Notes under the pieces: model-generated
What the model saw: only the letters and a program-made list of their open reading frames with translations
Database searches by the model: none
Told to the model about the DNA's origin: nothing
Source: an uncultured bacterium
Lineage (GTDB): Bacteria; Verrucomicrobiota; Verrucomicrobiia; CAIQCK01
Direction: 5' to 3'
DNA length: 63,447 nucleotides
Assembly (NCBI GenBank): GCA_903870275.1
Contig: CAIQCK010000050.1
Coordinates: 1-63,447 of the forward strand
Position numbers and translations under genes: made by a program
Shown: piece by piece, positions 8,642 through 17,245 of the stretch
Layout: each line of letters begins with the position of its first letter
Numbering within the stretch: the first letter of the stretch is position 1

Positions 8642-9784
8642 ATGATCACTTTTGAAACCGGCCCGATTCGGCCACCCAGCGAAGCCACCAGCATCCTGCT
8701 CAGGCTCACCCGCAACTGCCACTGGAACAAGTGCGCGTTCTGTCCTGTCTATAAAGAGGAAGGGTTTTCGATCCGGAAGGTTGATGAAATCAAGCGGGAC
8801 ATAGACGCGATGGCCTCCGTTGCAGACAAGATCCGCCAACGCATAAATGTCCCGAGCCATGCCGGCGTAGACCGTGTCGCAGTGATTGACGCCGTCACGA
8901 GCCTGGACGGCGACGGCGAGGTGGACGGCGAGTGCGCGCGGCAAATGGCCTTCTGGATGTGCCACGGACTGCAAAATGTCTTTTTGCAAGACGCCGACGC
9001 GCTGGTGCTGCGCACCGGGCAGTTGGTGGACATACTGAGCCATCTGCGGGCTGCGTTTCCCACCATCACGCGGATCACCTCCTATGCGCGGTCCAAGACC
9101 ATCAGCCGCAAGTCGCCAGACGAGTTGAAGGCGCTGCGGGCCGCCGGCCTCAACCGAATCCACACCGGCATGGAATCCGGCTCCAACGCCATTCTCACCC
9201 TCTTCCACAAAGGCGTCACGCAGGAGGAACAAATCCGGTCGGGCCGCAACGTCATGGCGGCCGGAATCGAACTCTCGGAATATTTCATGCCGGGCCTCGG
9301 CGGGCGGGAGCTGTCCGCAGTGCACGCCGTCGAGTCGGCGGCGGTGCTCACGGCCGTCAATCCAACCTTCATCCGGATGCGGAGCACGATTCCGGTGCCG
9401 GGCACGCCCCTCCATCGCATGATGACGGAGGGACAATGGACGCCGCTCACCGAAGAGGAGAAAGTCCGCGAAATCAGAACTCTCCTCGAACACCTGAACG
9501 GCATCACGAGCACCGTGCAAAGCGATCACATCATGAACCTCCTGGAGGACGTGGCCGGCAAAATGCCCGACGACAGGCAACGGATGCTTGAGCCGATTGA
9601 CCGTTTCCTGAACATGAATCCCTCCGACCGCGAGTCCTTCATCGTAGGCCGACGGATGGGAAAATACCGGCTCGTGTGGGATTATGCCCCGGCGCCTGAC
9701 GTGGAGATGGTGCGGCGCGACCTCATCGAGCGATTCGGCACGGTGGACAAGGGAATTTTGAAAATCCTGGTGAACTTTATCTGA
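8642..9784 (+). CDS. Radical SAM protein with a C-x4-C-x2-C cluster motif
   Basis: Predicted 380 aa, cytosolic. The N-terminal cluster motif is TRNCHWNKCAFCPVYK, with cysteines at 26, 31 and 34 (spacing x4/x2 instead of the common x3/x2). Proteins starting RPPSEAxSxLxRxTRNCxWNxCxFC form a recognisable uncharacterised radical SAM family. GLNRIHTGMESGSNAIL, then EYFMPGLGG and RMRSTIPVPGTPL, resemble the Elp3/HemN-like barrel strands. No SPASM or B12 domain is evident. The start at ATG 8642 has no strong ribosome site. Reaction unknown; it lies between the sulfatase and a polysaccharide-lyase-like giant, but a shared pathway is only inference. Confidence 0.8.
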   Translation: MITFETGPIRPPSEATSILLRLTRNCHWNKCAFCPVYKEEGFSIRKVDEIKRDIDAMASVADKIRQRINVPSHAGVDRVAVIDAVTSLDGDGEVDGECARQMAFWMCHGLQNVFLQDADALVLRTGQLVDILSHLRAAFPTITRITSYARSKTISRKSPDELKALRAAGLNRIHTGMESGSNAILTLFHKGVTQEEQIRSGRNVMAAGIELSEYFMPGLGGRELSAVHAVESAAVLTAVNPTFIRMRSTIPVPGTPLHRMMTEGQWTPLTEEEKVREIRTLLEHLNGITSTVQSDHIMNLLEDVAGKMPDDRQRMLEPIDRFLNMNPSDRESFIVGRRMGKYRLVWDYAPAPDVEMVRRDLIERFGTVDKGILKILVNFI

Positions 9785-9822
9785 CGCGCGCGACGTTTCT
9801 GCGACACCGCATCTCCACGATT

Positions 9823-12800
9823 ATGAAAACCGCGACATGGCTTGCCCTCGTTGCCTCCGCTGCGCTTGCCGCCGAGACAGAAGTGCCGTTGAAGAATGCC
9901 ACGTTCACCGAAGGTGCAGGTGCGAACGGCGTGCCGCTCGGCTGGTCGCTCTACGGCGGGCGTGGCATCAACCAGCGCGTCTCGGTGGTGGACGATGGCC
10001 GCGGAGGCAAGGCGGCGCTCCTCGAAGACGGCGACCCGGAAGCCGAGGTTGGGATCACGCAAACCGTGCCGGTAAAACCCAACGTTGGCTACGAGGTGCG
10101 GGTGCGGGTTCGCGCGGTCAAGGGCGCGTCGGGCGACGTCGCCGCGGTACAGTTGCGGTTCCTGCCATCGCAAAAATTCGAGCAGACCTATCTCGTCGCG
10201 CAGAACGCGGACGAATACAATGAGATCACCCTCCGCGGTCTGGCACCGCCGGACACGACAGCCGCGATGATTTATCTCTACTCGCATCGCCAGCCGACGC
10301 CCAAGGTGTTCATCGGTAGTGTACGGCTTGTGGCGGGTGTGCAGCCGCCGCTGCCGCCCCCACCGCCCGTGCCGTTGCAATATACGAAGCTCAAGGACCT
10401 GCATCTGACGACGCACCTCGTCCGCGACGGCAAGCCGGCCATCCGCATCGTCGCGCCGGCATCGGACATCTACAAAGCCCAGGCAGCGCGCTTGCAAACG
10501 GCCATCGAGAAGTTGACCGGCTGCCGGGTGCCGGTAATCTGCGACGACAACCCAGAGGCCGCCGTGCCGATCAAGGACAGTTTGATCGTACTCGGCAACC
10601 GTTCAACCAACGCGACGATCAGCGAACTCTACAACCGCTATTTCCTGCTGACCGACTTGCGTTATCCCGGCCCGGGCGGCTGTGAAGTGCGCACGATTCA
10701 CAATCCATTCGGCGGCGGCCACAACGTCATCCTCGTCGGCGGCAGCGATGCGAAGGGCGTGGATGCGGCGACCGACGCGTTCATCGCCACGCTCCAGCAC
10801 TCCAACGCTCCGCGCTCGACGTCCCTTTCCGTCGGCTGGCTCATGGAGATCAAACTCGGCGACGGCATCGTCGTACCGCGCGATGTACGCGAGATGGAGA
10901 CATGGGAGGCGTCGAAGGGTTACGGCTCCGTCGGCTACTTCGGCTGGAACAGCATCAGCAAGCGCATGGCGGCCTACTACATGACCGGCGACGCGTTCCA
11001 CGCGCGCGAGGCGTTGCGGCTCGCGTTCCCCGACAAGCAGGCGTTCAAGGAGATCACCGAGACGGATGGCGAGCTGATCGAGAACAAGGACGACCCGCTC
11101 GCCGGCCCCTATCATTACGCCGCGCACCTCATGGTCCTGTTCTGGGACCTCATCGAGGAAAGCCCGGTGTTCAGCGACGAGGAGCGGCTGAAGGTGACCA
11201 ACGCCTTTGCGCGGCAACTCGACCACCGCAAGGACGAGGGCCTCTATCGGTTGACGCGGCCCGCGTCGGCGGTCGGCTCGCGTCACGGCCAATGGTCGGC
11301 CATCTCGCTCTACTGCCTCGGCCGCTATTTCCAGCGCGACTACCCGGACCCGGTCTGGGCGCAATGCGTGCGCGGCTCGCAGTTTCATTTCGCGCCGCTG
11401 CGCGAACACGCGTGGGTCAACGGCGAGAATGACAATCTGTTCTGGTATTGCACGGGCGTTGCGCCGGTTTTCACCTACATGCTGCTCAGCGGCGAGCGCG
11501 TGCCGATGCACAACGGCGTCGCGGCGACGTTGTTGCGCGGCCAGGAACTCCTGATCTCCGGCCGCGTGCCGGACTGGGCGCTCAGTTCGGCGGCGCTCGA
11601 CTATCTGCACAAGGCCGCCTATCTCACGCAGGACGGCCGCTGGCTGGCGTATCGCGAGCGCACCGGCGTAAACACGAGCGTCTTCCGGCTTGGCCAGTCG
11701 TTCTGGCCCGACGAACAACTGAAGCCGTCGCAGCCGGCCGACCTCGTCGGCAAGTGGACGGTCTGGTCGCTGCCAAAACCGCAATGGCTCGCGCGCGGCA
11801 ACGGTTTCCCGCTGGAGGAGTCATTCGAGAACGCCAGCTTCCGCACCGCGACGGACGCGGGCGGCGATTTCATCCTCATTGACGGCTTCAACGGCGCGTC
11901 GCGGAATCCCTACCATTGTTTCGCCATCCTCGAACTGCGGCTGGCCGGCCAGACGATCCTGCAAGGTTACCTGAACCAGGTGCTCACGAAGGCCGACGGC
12001 ATGGTCGAGCCGCAGGTCGCGATGGACGGCGCGCTGCGCTGCCGCGACGTCATCGGCCAGACGGCGGTTTGCGTCGGTGAAGTGCCGAAGGCGGCGTTCT
12101 GCAACTGGCGGCGCACGCTCGCGCAACGCACCGGCCGCTACGCGCTCGTCGTGGACGATCTCACGTTCCGCGCCGACAGCGAGAACATGGAGGTGCAGTT
12201 CAAGTGGGAGAACCAGGGCGGAGGTTTTCGTTTCGACGCGGCACAAAACACGCTGCGCCGGCCGGGCGCGGTGGTGCTGCCGGCGGACGTGTTCGACCGG
12301 ACAACGGGCGGCAGCATCATGACGCAGGTATGGAACGGCGCGGTCCAGAAGGGCCGGCATGGGATTTTCTTCGCGTTGCTGGGGTGTAGCGCCGGCATTC
12401 CTGCCGGCGGCGGCGGCCGCGGCGGAACTACGCCGGCAGGGATGCCGGCGCTACAATGTCTGCGACTCGCGGACAACGCCGCTGCGCTCGCGCTGCCGCA
12501 AAAGGCGGCCGCCATCGCCGGCGAGTGGGAAGGCACCCAAGGCGATCTGGTGTTGCTCGCCGAGGATCACTTGTTCGGCAAGGGTCTGACACAAACCGGC
12601 AAGGAGCCGGGATTGCTAATGGCGAACACGCCGGTGGACGTGGAGTGGGATTTTGCCGCGGGCCGGATGGAAGTGGTGACGCGCGGCGCGGCGTTGCTCA
12701 CTGTCGCGGTCGCGGACGCCGCTGCCGTGCACAGCAATGGCTCCATCGTGAAGGGCGACGGCAGCGCGAGCGGCTGCATGACGCTTCGGCTATCCGAAGG

Positions 12801-14172
12801 CCGCACAGTCATCGAGGGCATCAAGCCGTCCGATGCCGCGCAGCACGACTTGGCAGTGCAACTCACCGCGTGGTTCGAACAAGCGAGCGCGAAGCGCGCG
12901 CAATTCAAGAAGACCACTCCACCGACACTGGCACAGGCGGCCGAACTCAAGAGCACGTTCACCGCGCAAGTCGGCGGCGGCGTGACGGACATGATCGTCA
13001 TTGGTGAATCGCGTTCTCCGAACGCGATCAGCGCGAGCGAGGTCGGCGCAACGCCGCAGAACGCGTTCGGAGAACGCGTTCCACCTTTGATCTGCGCCGC
13101 CGAGGGGAAAACGATTCACTTGCTCGGCGCCGACGGTCAGGAACTCCGCCAGATGCAAACCGATGGCAAAATCCGGCAACTCCATTGGTGGCCCGAGCAC
13201 AAGCTGTTGCTGGCGGGTTGCGAGGACGAGAAGGTCTGCGCATTCGACCTCGCGGGCAATCGGAAGTGGACGTTTGTGTCGGAGATGGACCCGGCGGTGT
13301 TCCGCGCGGCGAAGCAATATTGGTTCAAGAGCGCGCCGGGACACGGGGGCATCCACGGCGTTGGCAGCGGCGTGTTTTTGGACGGCAAGAGTCAGGCGTT
13401 TGTCGGCAGTGCATGCACGTTGGAGATCCTCGACGAGAACGGCAGGCTGGTGAAGCGGCTGCCGCAATTCTGGGGCACGGTCTATAAGTTCGCGCTCGTG
13501 CCCGGCCCCGATGGCAGCGTGAACCTGCTCGCGTCGCGCAAGATCACCGACGGCCCGTCGCTGGGCGTCATCAACAACCGGACGCTCGACCCGACGCCGC
13601 GCAGTTTCTACGGCGTGCCGGCGGGTTACACCCACGTCAGCGGCTGGATGGACCAGACGCGTCATCACATCTTCGTCGAAGACCTGGACGGCAACGGGAA
13701 GAAGGAAGTCGTCAGCGAAATCACCGGCGCGTGGAACCGCGTGACGGTCTGGGACCTGCAAGGCAAGCCGCTCTACAACGTCCAGTTCGGCCCCGGCGCG
13801 AGAGACGGCGGGCGCGACATCCGCGACCTCGACCTCGGCGACCTCGACGGCGACGGCAAAAAAGAGATCGTCGCCGCGCTGTCGAATGGCCTGGTGGTTG
13901 CGCTGAATTCTCGCTGCAAAAAACTTTGGTCAAAGCGATTGGCCAGCTCGCCGGTCGTGTTGAAAGTGGCCGGCAAATCCGTGGTCGTCGCGTGTGAAAA
14001 CGGCGGGGTGTTCACGCTCGACAACCGCGGCAACATCCTCCGCGAGGGCAAACTAAACGGCCGGCCGGCGCAGATTCAGAAGCTGACAGCAACGCCGCTC
14101 GTCGTCATCGGCAGCGAGAAAGGCGAAGTCAAAGCGTTTGCCATCGAGCCTTCCGAATCCGACAAGCGATAG
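9823..14172 (+). CDS. Giant exported protein: lyase-like toroid plus C-terminal VCBS/PQQ-like propeller
   Basis: Predicted 1449 aa with a signal peptide (MKTATWLALVASAALAAE). An N-terminal carbohydrate-binding-like jelly roll (to about residue 170) is followed by a region like the N-terminal domains of glycosidases (SLIVLGNRSTNATISELYN). A helical heparinase/alginate-lyase-like region holds AHLMVLFWDLIEESPVFSDEE and QWSAISLYCLGRYF. A beta-rich section follows, then a C-terminal propeller with Ca-binding-like EDLDGNGKKE and LGDLDGDGKKEIVAAL. A polysaccharide lyase or hydrolase role is inferred from layout; no catalytic residues were pinned down. Two palindromic repeats (12385-12455, 13006-13082) are translated inside the frame. 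It ends 12 nt before a nitrilase gene, probably one transcript. Confidence 0.65.
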   Translation: MKTATWLALVASAALAAETEVPLKNATFTEGAGANGVPLGWSLYGGRGINQRVSVVDDGRGGKAALLEDGDPEAEVGITQTVPVKPNVGYEVRVRVRAVKGASGDVAAVQLRFLPSQKFEQTYLVAQNADEYNEITLRGLAPPDTTAAMIYLYSHRQPTPKVFIGSVRLVAGVQPPLPPPPPVPLQYTKLKDLHLTTHLVRDGKPAIRIVAPASDIYKAQAARLQTAIEKLTGCRVPVICDDNPEAAVPIKDSLIVLGNRSTNATISELYNRYFLLTDLRYPGPGGCEVRTIHNPFGGGHNVILVGGSDAKGVDAATDAFIATLQHSNAPRSTSLSVGWLMEIKLGDGIVVPRDVREMETWEASKGYGSVGYFGWNSISKRMAAYYMTGDAFHAREALRLAFPDKQAFKEITETDGELIENKDDPLAGPYHYAAHLMVLFWDLIEESPVFSDEERLKVTNAFARQLDHRKDEGLYRLTRPASAVGSRHGQWSAISLYCLGRYFQRDYPDPVWAQCVRGSQFHFAPLREHAWVNGENDNLFWYCTGVAPVFTYMLLSGERVPMHNGVAATLLRGQELLISGRVPDWALSSAALDYLHKAAYLTQDGRWLAYRERTGVNTSVFRLGQSFWPDEQLKPSQPADLVGKWTVWSLPKPQWLARGNGFPLEESFENASFRTATDAGGDFILIDGFNGASRNPYHCFAILELRLAGQTILQGYLNQVLTKADGMVEPQVAMDGALRCRDVIGQTAVCVGEVPKAAFCNWRRTLAQRTGRYALVVDDLTFRADSENMEVQFKWENQGGGFRFDAAQNTLRRPGAVVLPADVFDRTTGGSIMTQVWNGAVQKGRHGIFFALLGCSAGIPAGGGGRGGTTPAGMPALQCLRLADNAAALALPQKAAAIAGEWEGTQGDLVLLAEDHLFGKGLTQTGKEPGLLMANTPVDVEWDFAAGRMEVVTRGAALLTVAVADAAAVHSNGSIVKGDGSASGCMTLRLSEGRTVIEGIKPSDAAQHDLAVQLTAWFEQASAKRAQFKKTTPPTLAQAAELKSTFTAQVGGGVTDMIVIGESRSPNAISASEVGATPQNAFGERVPPLICAAEGKTIHLLGADGQELRQMQTDGKIRQLHWWPEHKLLLAGCEDEKVCAFDLAGNRKWTFVSEMDPAVFRAAKQYWFKSAPGHGGIHGVGSGVFLDGKSQAFVGSACTLEILDENGRLVKRLPQFWGTVYKFALVPGPDGSVNLLASRKITDGPSLGVINNRTLDPTPRSFYGVPAGYTHVSGWMDQTRHHIFVEDLDGNGKKEVVSEITGAWNRVTVWDLQGKPLYNVQFGPGARDGGRDIRDLDLGDLDGDGKKEIVAALSNGLVVALNSRCKKLWSKRLASSPVVLKVAGKSVVVACENGGVFTLDNRGNILREGKLNGRPAQIQKLTATPLVVIGSEKGEVKAFAIEPSESDKR
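12385..12455. repeat. REP-like palindrome inside a coding sequence (first)
   Basis: The left arm at 12385-12409 and the right arm at 12431-12455 are 25-bp inverted copies with one mismatch; each begins or ends with TGTAGCGCCGGCAT. The spacer is GC-only plus GGAACTA. The reading frame of the 1449-aa protein passes through and gives a Gly/Ala/Pro-rich segment (LGCSAGIPAGGGGRGGTTPA) unlike its surroundings. Confidence 0.85.
13006..13082. repeat. Palindromic repeat inside the same coding sequence (second family)
   Basis: CGCGTTCTCCGAACGCG (13010-13026) recurs inverted as CGCGTTCGGAGAACGCG (13062-13078); the imperfect arms extend to about 24 bp each. It encodes ESRSPNAISASEVGATPQNA, a linker-like segment between propeller parts. 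The sequence differs from the palindrome at 12385, so two repeat families have entered one gene. Confidence 0.8.
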
Positions 14173-14184
14173 GCGATCAAGTCC

Positions 14185-15138
14185 ATGCAATCCATCCTCA
14201 AACTCTTGCCGATAATCGCCCTCTGCGTTCTGGGCGCCTCCTCCAGCGTGTGCGCAGCGGAAGAAACGAAGGCGGCGAAGGACGAACCGCGTCTCGTGCG
14301 GATCGGCCACTACCAGTGCGTCTGCCACCAGGGCGATTTCGAGGCCAACCTCGCCACCGTGCGGAAAGGCCTCGCGCAGGCGGTGGACGCGAAGCTGGAC
14401 ATCGTCTCGTTTCCGGAATGTTTCCTCACCGGTTACTTTGCGAAGGAAAAAGACGCGCGCGACCACACTTTCGCCGCGGACTCGCCGGAGATGAAGCGCG
14501 TCCTCAACGTCACCGCCGGCTGCGACACGGTCCTCCTGGTCGGCTTCAACGAGTTGCGCGAGGGCAAGCTCTACAACACCGTGGCGGTGATCGAGCGCGG
14601 CCGGTTGCTGGGCCGATACAGCAAGGCGCTGCCCTACGAAGGCTACTTCCAGCCGGGCCGCGAATTCACCGTGTTCGAGAAGAAGGGGTTGAAGTTCGGC
14701 ATCGTCATCTGTTCCGACGGCGGCTACATCGAGCCGACGCGCATTCTCGCATTGAAAGGCGCGCGGTTGATTTTTGCGCCGCACTTCAACTTCGTGTCCG
14801 ACCCGCTTCAACACAACGTGACCGTGCGCAACGACCACATCGCGCGGGCGGTGGAGAACGGCGTCTATTTCCTGCGCGCCAACAACGTCGTGCTAGGCAC
14901 GCGGCTGGAGGGACTGCGCGACTCCGGGCAGGGTTACGGCGACAGCTACCTGCTGGACCCGAACGGCCAGGTGGTGGCCGGCGCGGGGTTGTTTCACGAG
15001 CACCTAATGATCTATCAGTTGGACCTCGACCAGAAGTACCGCGCCGGATGGAACCAGCGAAGCATCAAATCGGGCAGCGAACTGATGGATCAACTCCGCG
15101 AGGCGCTGGAATTGTACAAGCAGCCGAAGTCGCACTGA
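14185..15138 (+). CDS. Exported carbon-nitrogen hydrolase (nitrilase superfamily)
   Basis: Predicted 317 aa with a signal peptide (MQSILKLLPIIALCVLGASSSVCA), unusual because most nitrilase-fold amidases are cytosolic. The catalytic triad is visible: E78 in SFPECFLTGY, K147 in RYSKALPYEGYFQPG and C176 in IVICSDGGYIEP. The cysteine context lacks the common C-Y/W-D, so the substrate is likely atypical. NDHIARAVENGVYFLRANNV is the usual late helix and strand. It follows the giant lyase-like gene by 12 nt and ends convergent with a minus-strand gene 15 nt away. Amide hydrolysis in the periplasm is inferred; no substrate can be named. Confidence 0.85.
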   Translation: MQSILKLLPIIALCVLGASSSVCAAEETKAAKDEPRLVRIGHYQCVCHQGDFEANLATVRKGLAQAVDAKLDIVSFPECFLTGYFAKEKDARDHTFAADSPEMKRVLNVTAGCDTVLLVGFNELREGKLYNTVAVIERGRLLGRYSKALPYEGYFQPGREFTVFEKKGLKFGIVICSDGGYIEPTRILALKGARLIFAPHFNFVSDPLQHNVTVRNDHIARAVENGVYFLRANNVVLGTRLEGLRDSGQGYGDSYLLDPNGQVVAGAGLFHEHLMIYQLDLDQKYRAGWNQRSIKSGSELMDQLREALELYKQPKSH

Positions 15139-15153
15139 CGGGCCGGCGGCGTC

Positions 15154-17193
15154 CTATTCCACAACCACTACGCCGTAAATTTTCAGCGGTGGGACCTCCA
15201 GAGTCGGGCGCGGACCTTGTCGAACCACAAGTTTTCGCTCCGGTCCTTCCGGCGTCAGCCATCTCGCCGTGCGGCAAGTCTTCCAGTGTCCACCCAGTTC
15301 CACCTCCAGCGGTTTCGTTGACTCGCTGGCATAGTTGACCAGATGCAACACGAGCCGGTTGCAGCCGAGTTCGCAGGCGCTCAATGTCACGGTGTCCACG
15401 CCGCGCAAGCGTGCCGAGAGACGAGCGCCAGCGGCGCGCGCGATTGTCTCCGCCACCTGCTTCCAGTCCGGCGGCAGCGACACGCGGCCTTCGTTTGTCT
15501 TGACGGTCGCGCGAACTGCCGCGGCCTCGATGCGGACGACGTGCTCGCCGCCAAGTCCGTCAAACGCAGCGCGCGGCCGCTCGCGTCCGTTCTCGTCGAA
15601 GCGGCCGTTGTCGCCGACAAGCACCAGCACGCCGCCACGGTTCGCGAACGCACGGATGGCGTTCGCCTCCGCGTCGCTCAGGTGCGACTGGCCGGCGACT
15701 ACCAGCACCGAAAACTCCGCCAGCCGCGCGAGGTTGTCACCGAAAACCACCTCCCATGAGAAACCTCCGCGGATCAGAATCTCCTCCGCTCCCTGCGCCA
15801 ACGGCACGGTTTCCCGGTTGTCGAACGCGGTCGAGGCGAACGTGTGCAGCAGCGCGATGTCGCGGACGGGTTTGGCATTGGTCACGAGTGGCTCGAGGCT
15901 GCGGGCAAAACGCAGGTGTTTCGCGAGCGCCTCGCGCAGGTCGGGCCGCTCCACGCGCATCCGGTCGCCCTCGCCGAGCGGACGCAACGCCCAGTTCGTC
16001 CCCGGCACCGCGCCGTTGGCCGACGACTCGGCGATTTGCAACGCGACGGCGTCCTCAGTGTCCGGCAGGCTGAGGCCCGTCAGCTTGTTGTGTTTCCAAA
16101 CGGTCGAAACGACGCGATAGCCGACGGCCGCGGCATGTTTGCAGGCGCGCACCTGGGAAATGAGCGCATCGCCCTCGACGCCCGGAAAGTTGCCGTTCTC
16201 GGCGAACATCAGGTCGAGCTGCCGGCCAAGCAGCGGCGCCCAGACACTGCGCGCGTAGGCGCTGTTGGGATCGCGCGGGTAGGCGGGATTGCCAAGGAGG
16301 ATCACGTCGGGCTTGATGCGCCTCGCATGCGCCGCCAGATCGCCCTGATACTCCGCCAGGCTCTCGCAACGCCATCGCACCCATTCCTGCGCCAGCGGGC
16401 CGGTGACGCGCGGCGGGGCTTTTTCCGTCGCGGGCAGCTTGATGTCATCGAACGACGCGCAGCCGAACCGTTCTTGCGGTCTGGGATGGCGCTTCGTCAG
16501 CCACACGCGAAACGCCCGCTCGCAGCGCGGGCAATAACATGGCTCGCAGTAGTCGTTGTCGAAGTGGAAGCCGTCGAGTTTGACTTCTTCCAACCCGACG
16601 CGGATGGCGCGCTTCATGTAGTCGCGGAATTCGCCGCAATGGATGCACGGTGACCACCGGAACTTCGCGCCGCCCCACGTGCGCAGTTCGCCTTTTTCGC
16701 TGCGCTGAATCCAGTCGCGCGCGTCCGGCACCTCGGCGAGGAACTGCTCGTGGTAAATCGAGCGCGACTGGCAGTAGCCCAGCACCCTGATGCCGTGCCG
16801 GTGGGCGAACTTCACAAGGCCGGCCGTGTGCTGCTGCTCCGCGCGCTCGTGAGCGAGACCGAAGCCCTTGAAGAAATGCGTGCAGGCGAGGTTGATGCCA
16901 AGGCCGGCCATGAGGCGCGCAATCTCCTCCGTGTGCAACCGCTCATACCACTGCGGCATCCAGGGCGCGTTGGTGTCCACCGCGCCGACAATGCCACCGG
17001 TACGCCGGTAATGGTCGAGCGGTTCCCATCCCCACCACGCCCAGTAGAGCGGTCCTTGCGCCGGCGAGCCGGCGCCGGCGCCGCTCCCAGCTTGTGCGAG
17101 CGGCAGTTTCCAGGCCAGTCCAACGCCACCCGCCACGCAACCGAGAAAATCACGCCGCCCCATCCACCAGTGTTTGTCAGCATGGGTTTTCAT
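15154..17193 (-). CDS. Tat-exported GHL6/beta-galactosidase-like glycoside hydrolase
   Basis: Predicted 679 aa. The Tat signal is GRRDFLGCVAGGVGLAW; ATG 17193 puts the RR pair at residues 13-14. An in-frame ATG at 17241, closer to the upstream stop, is an alternative. The barrel region holds LMAGLGINLACTHFFKGFG, GYCQSRSIYHEQF and a GFHFDNDYCEPCYCPRCERAF block, where FDNDYC probably carries an active-site acid. The C-terminal half has a trimerisation-like Rossmann region (LVVAGQSHLSDAEANAIRAF). It resembles the protein at 25559-27814, including the C-x-C-x2-C cluster. It is the second gene after the LVIVD propeller, 52 nt downstream. Hydrolase activity is inferred from fold only. Confidence 0.7.
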   Translation of the reverse strand: MKTHADKHWWMGRRDFLGCVAGGVGLAWKLPLAQAGSGAGAGSPAQGPLYWAWWGWEPLDHYRRTGGIVGAVDTNAPWMPQWYERLHTEEIARLMAGLGINLACTHFFKGFGLAHERAEQQHTAGLVKFAHRHGIRVLGYCQSRSIYHEQFLAEVPDARDWIQRSEKGELRTWGGAKFRWSPCIHCGEFRDYMKRAIRVGLEEVKLDGFHFDNDYCEPCYCPRCERAFRVWLTKRHPRPQERFGCASFDDIKLPATEKAPPRVTGPLAQEWVRWRCESLAEYQGDLAAHARRIKPDVILLGNPAYPRDPNSAYARSVWAPLLGRQLDLMFAENGNFPGVEGDALISQVRACKHAAAVGYRVVSTVWKHNKLTGLSLPDTEDAVALQIAESSANGAVPGTNWALRPLGEGDRMRVERPDLREALAKHLRFARSLEPLVTNAKPVRDIALLHTFASTAFDNRETVPLAQGAEEILIRGGFSWEVVFGDNLARLAEFSVLVVAGQSHLSDAEANAIRAFANRGGVLVLVGDNGRFDENGRERPRAAFDGLGGEHVVRIEAAAVRATVKTNEGRVSLPPDWKQVAETIARAAGARLSARLRGVDTVTLSACELGCNRLVLHLVNYASESTKPLEVELGGHWKTCRTARWLTPEGPERKLVVRQGPRPTLEVPPLKIYGVVVVE

Positions 17194-17245
17194 GTGATGC
17201 GTCTGTAATTCAGAAACAGTTTCATCGTCCGCCAAAGCCATGAGT

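Noticed and set aside
8642..9784. Anaerobic sulfatase-maturating enzyme next to the sulfatase
   Set aside because: The cluster spacing and motifs differ from the CxAxC/SPASM-containing maturases, and no C-terminal cysteine clusters are present.
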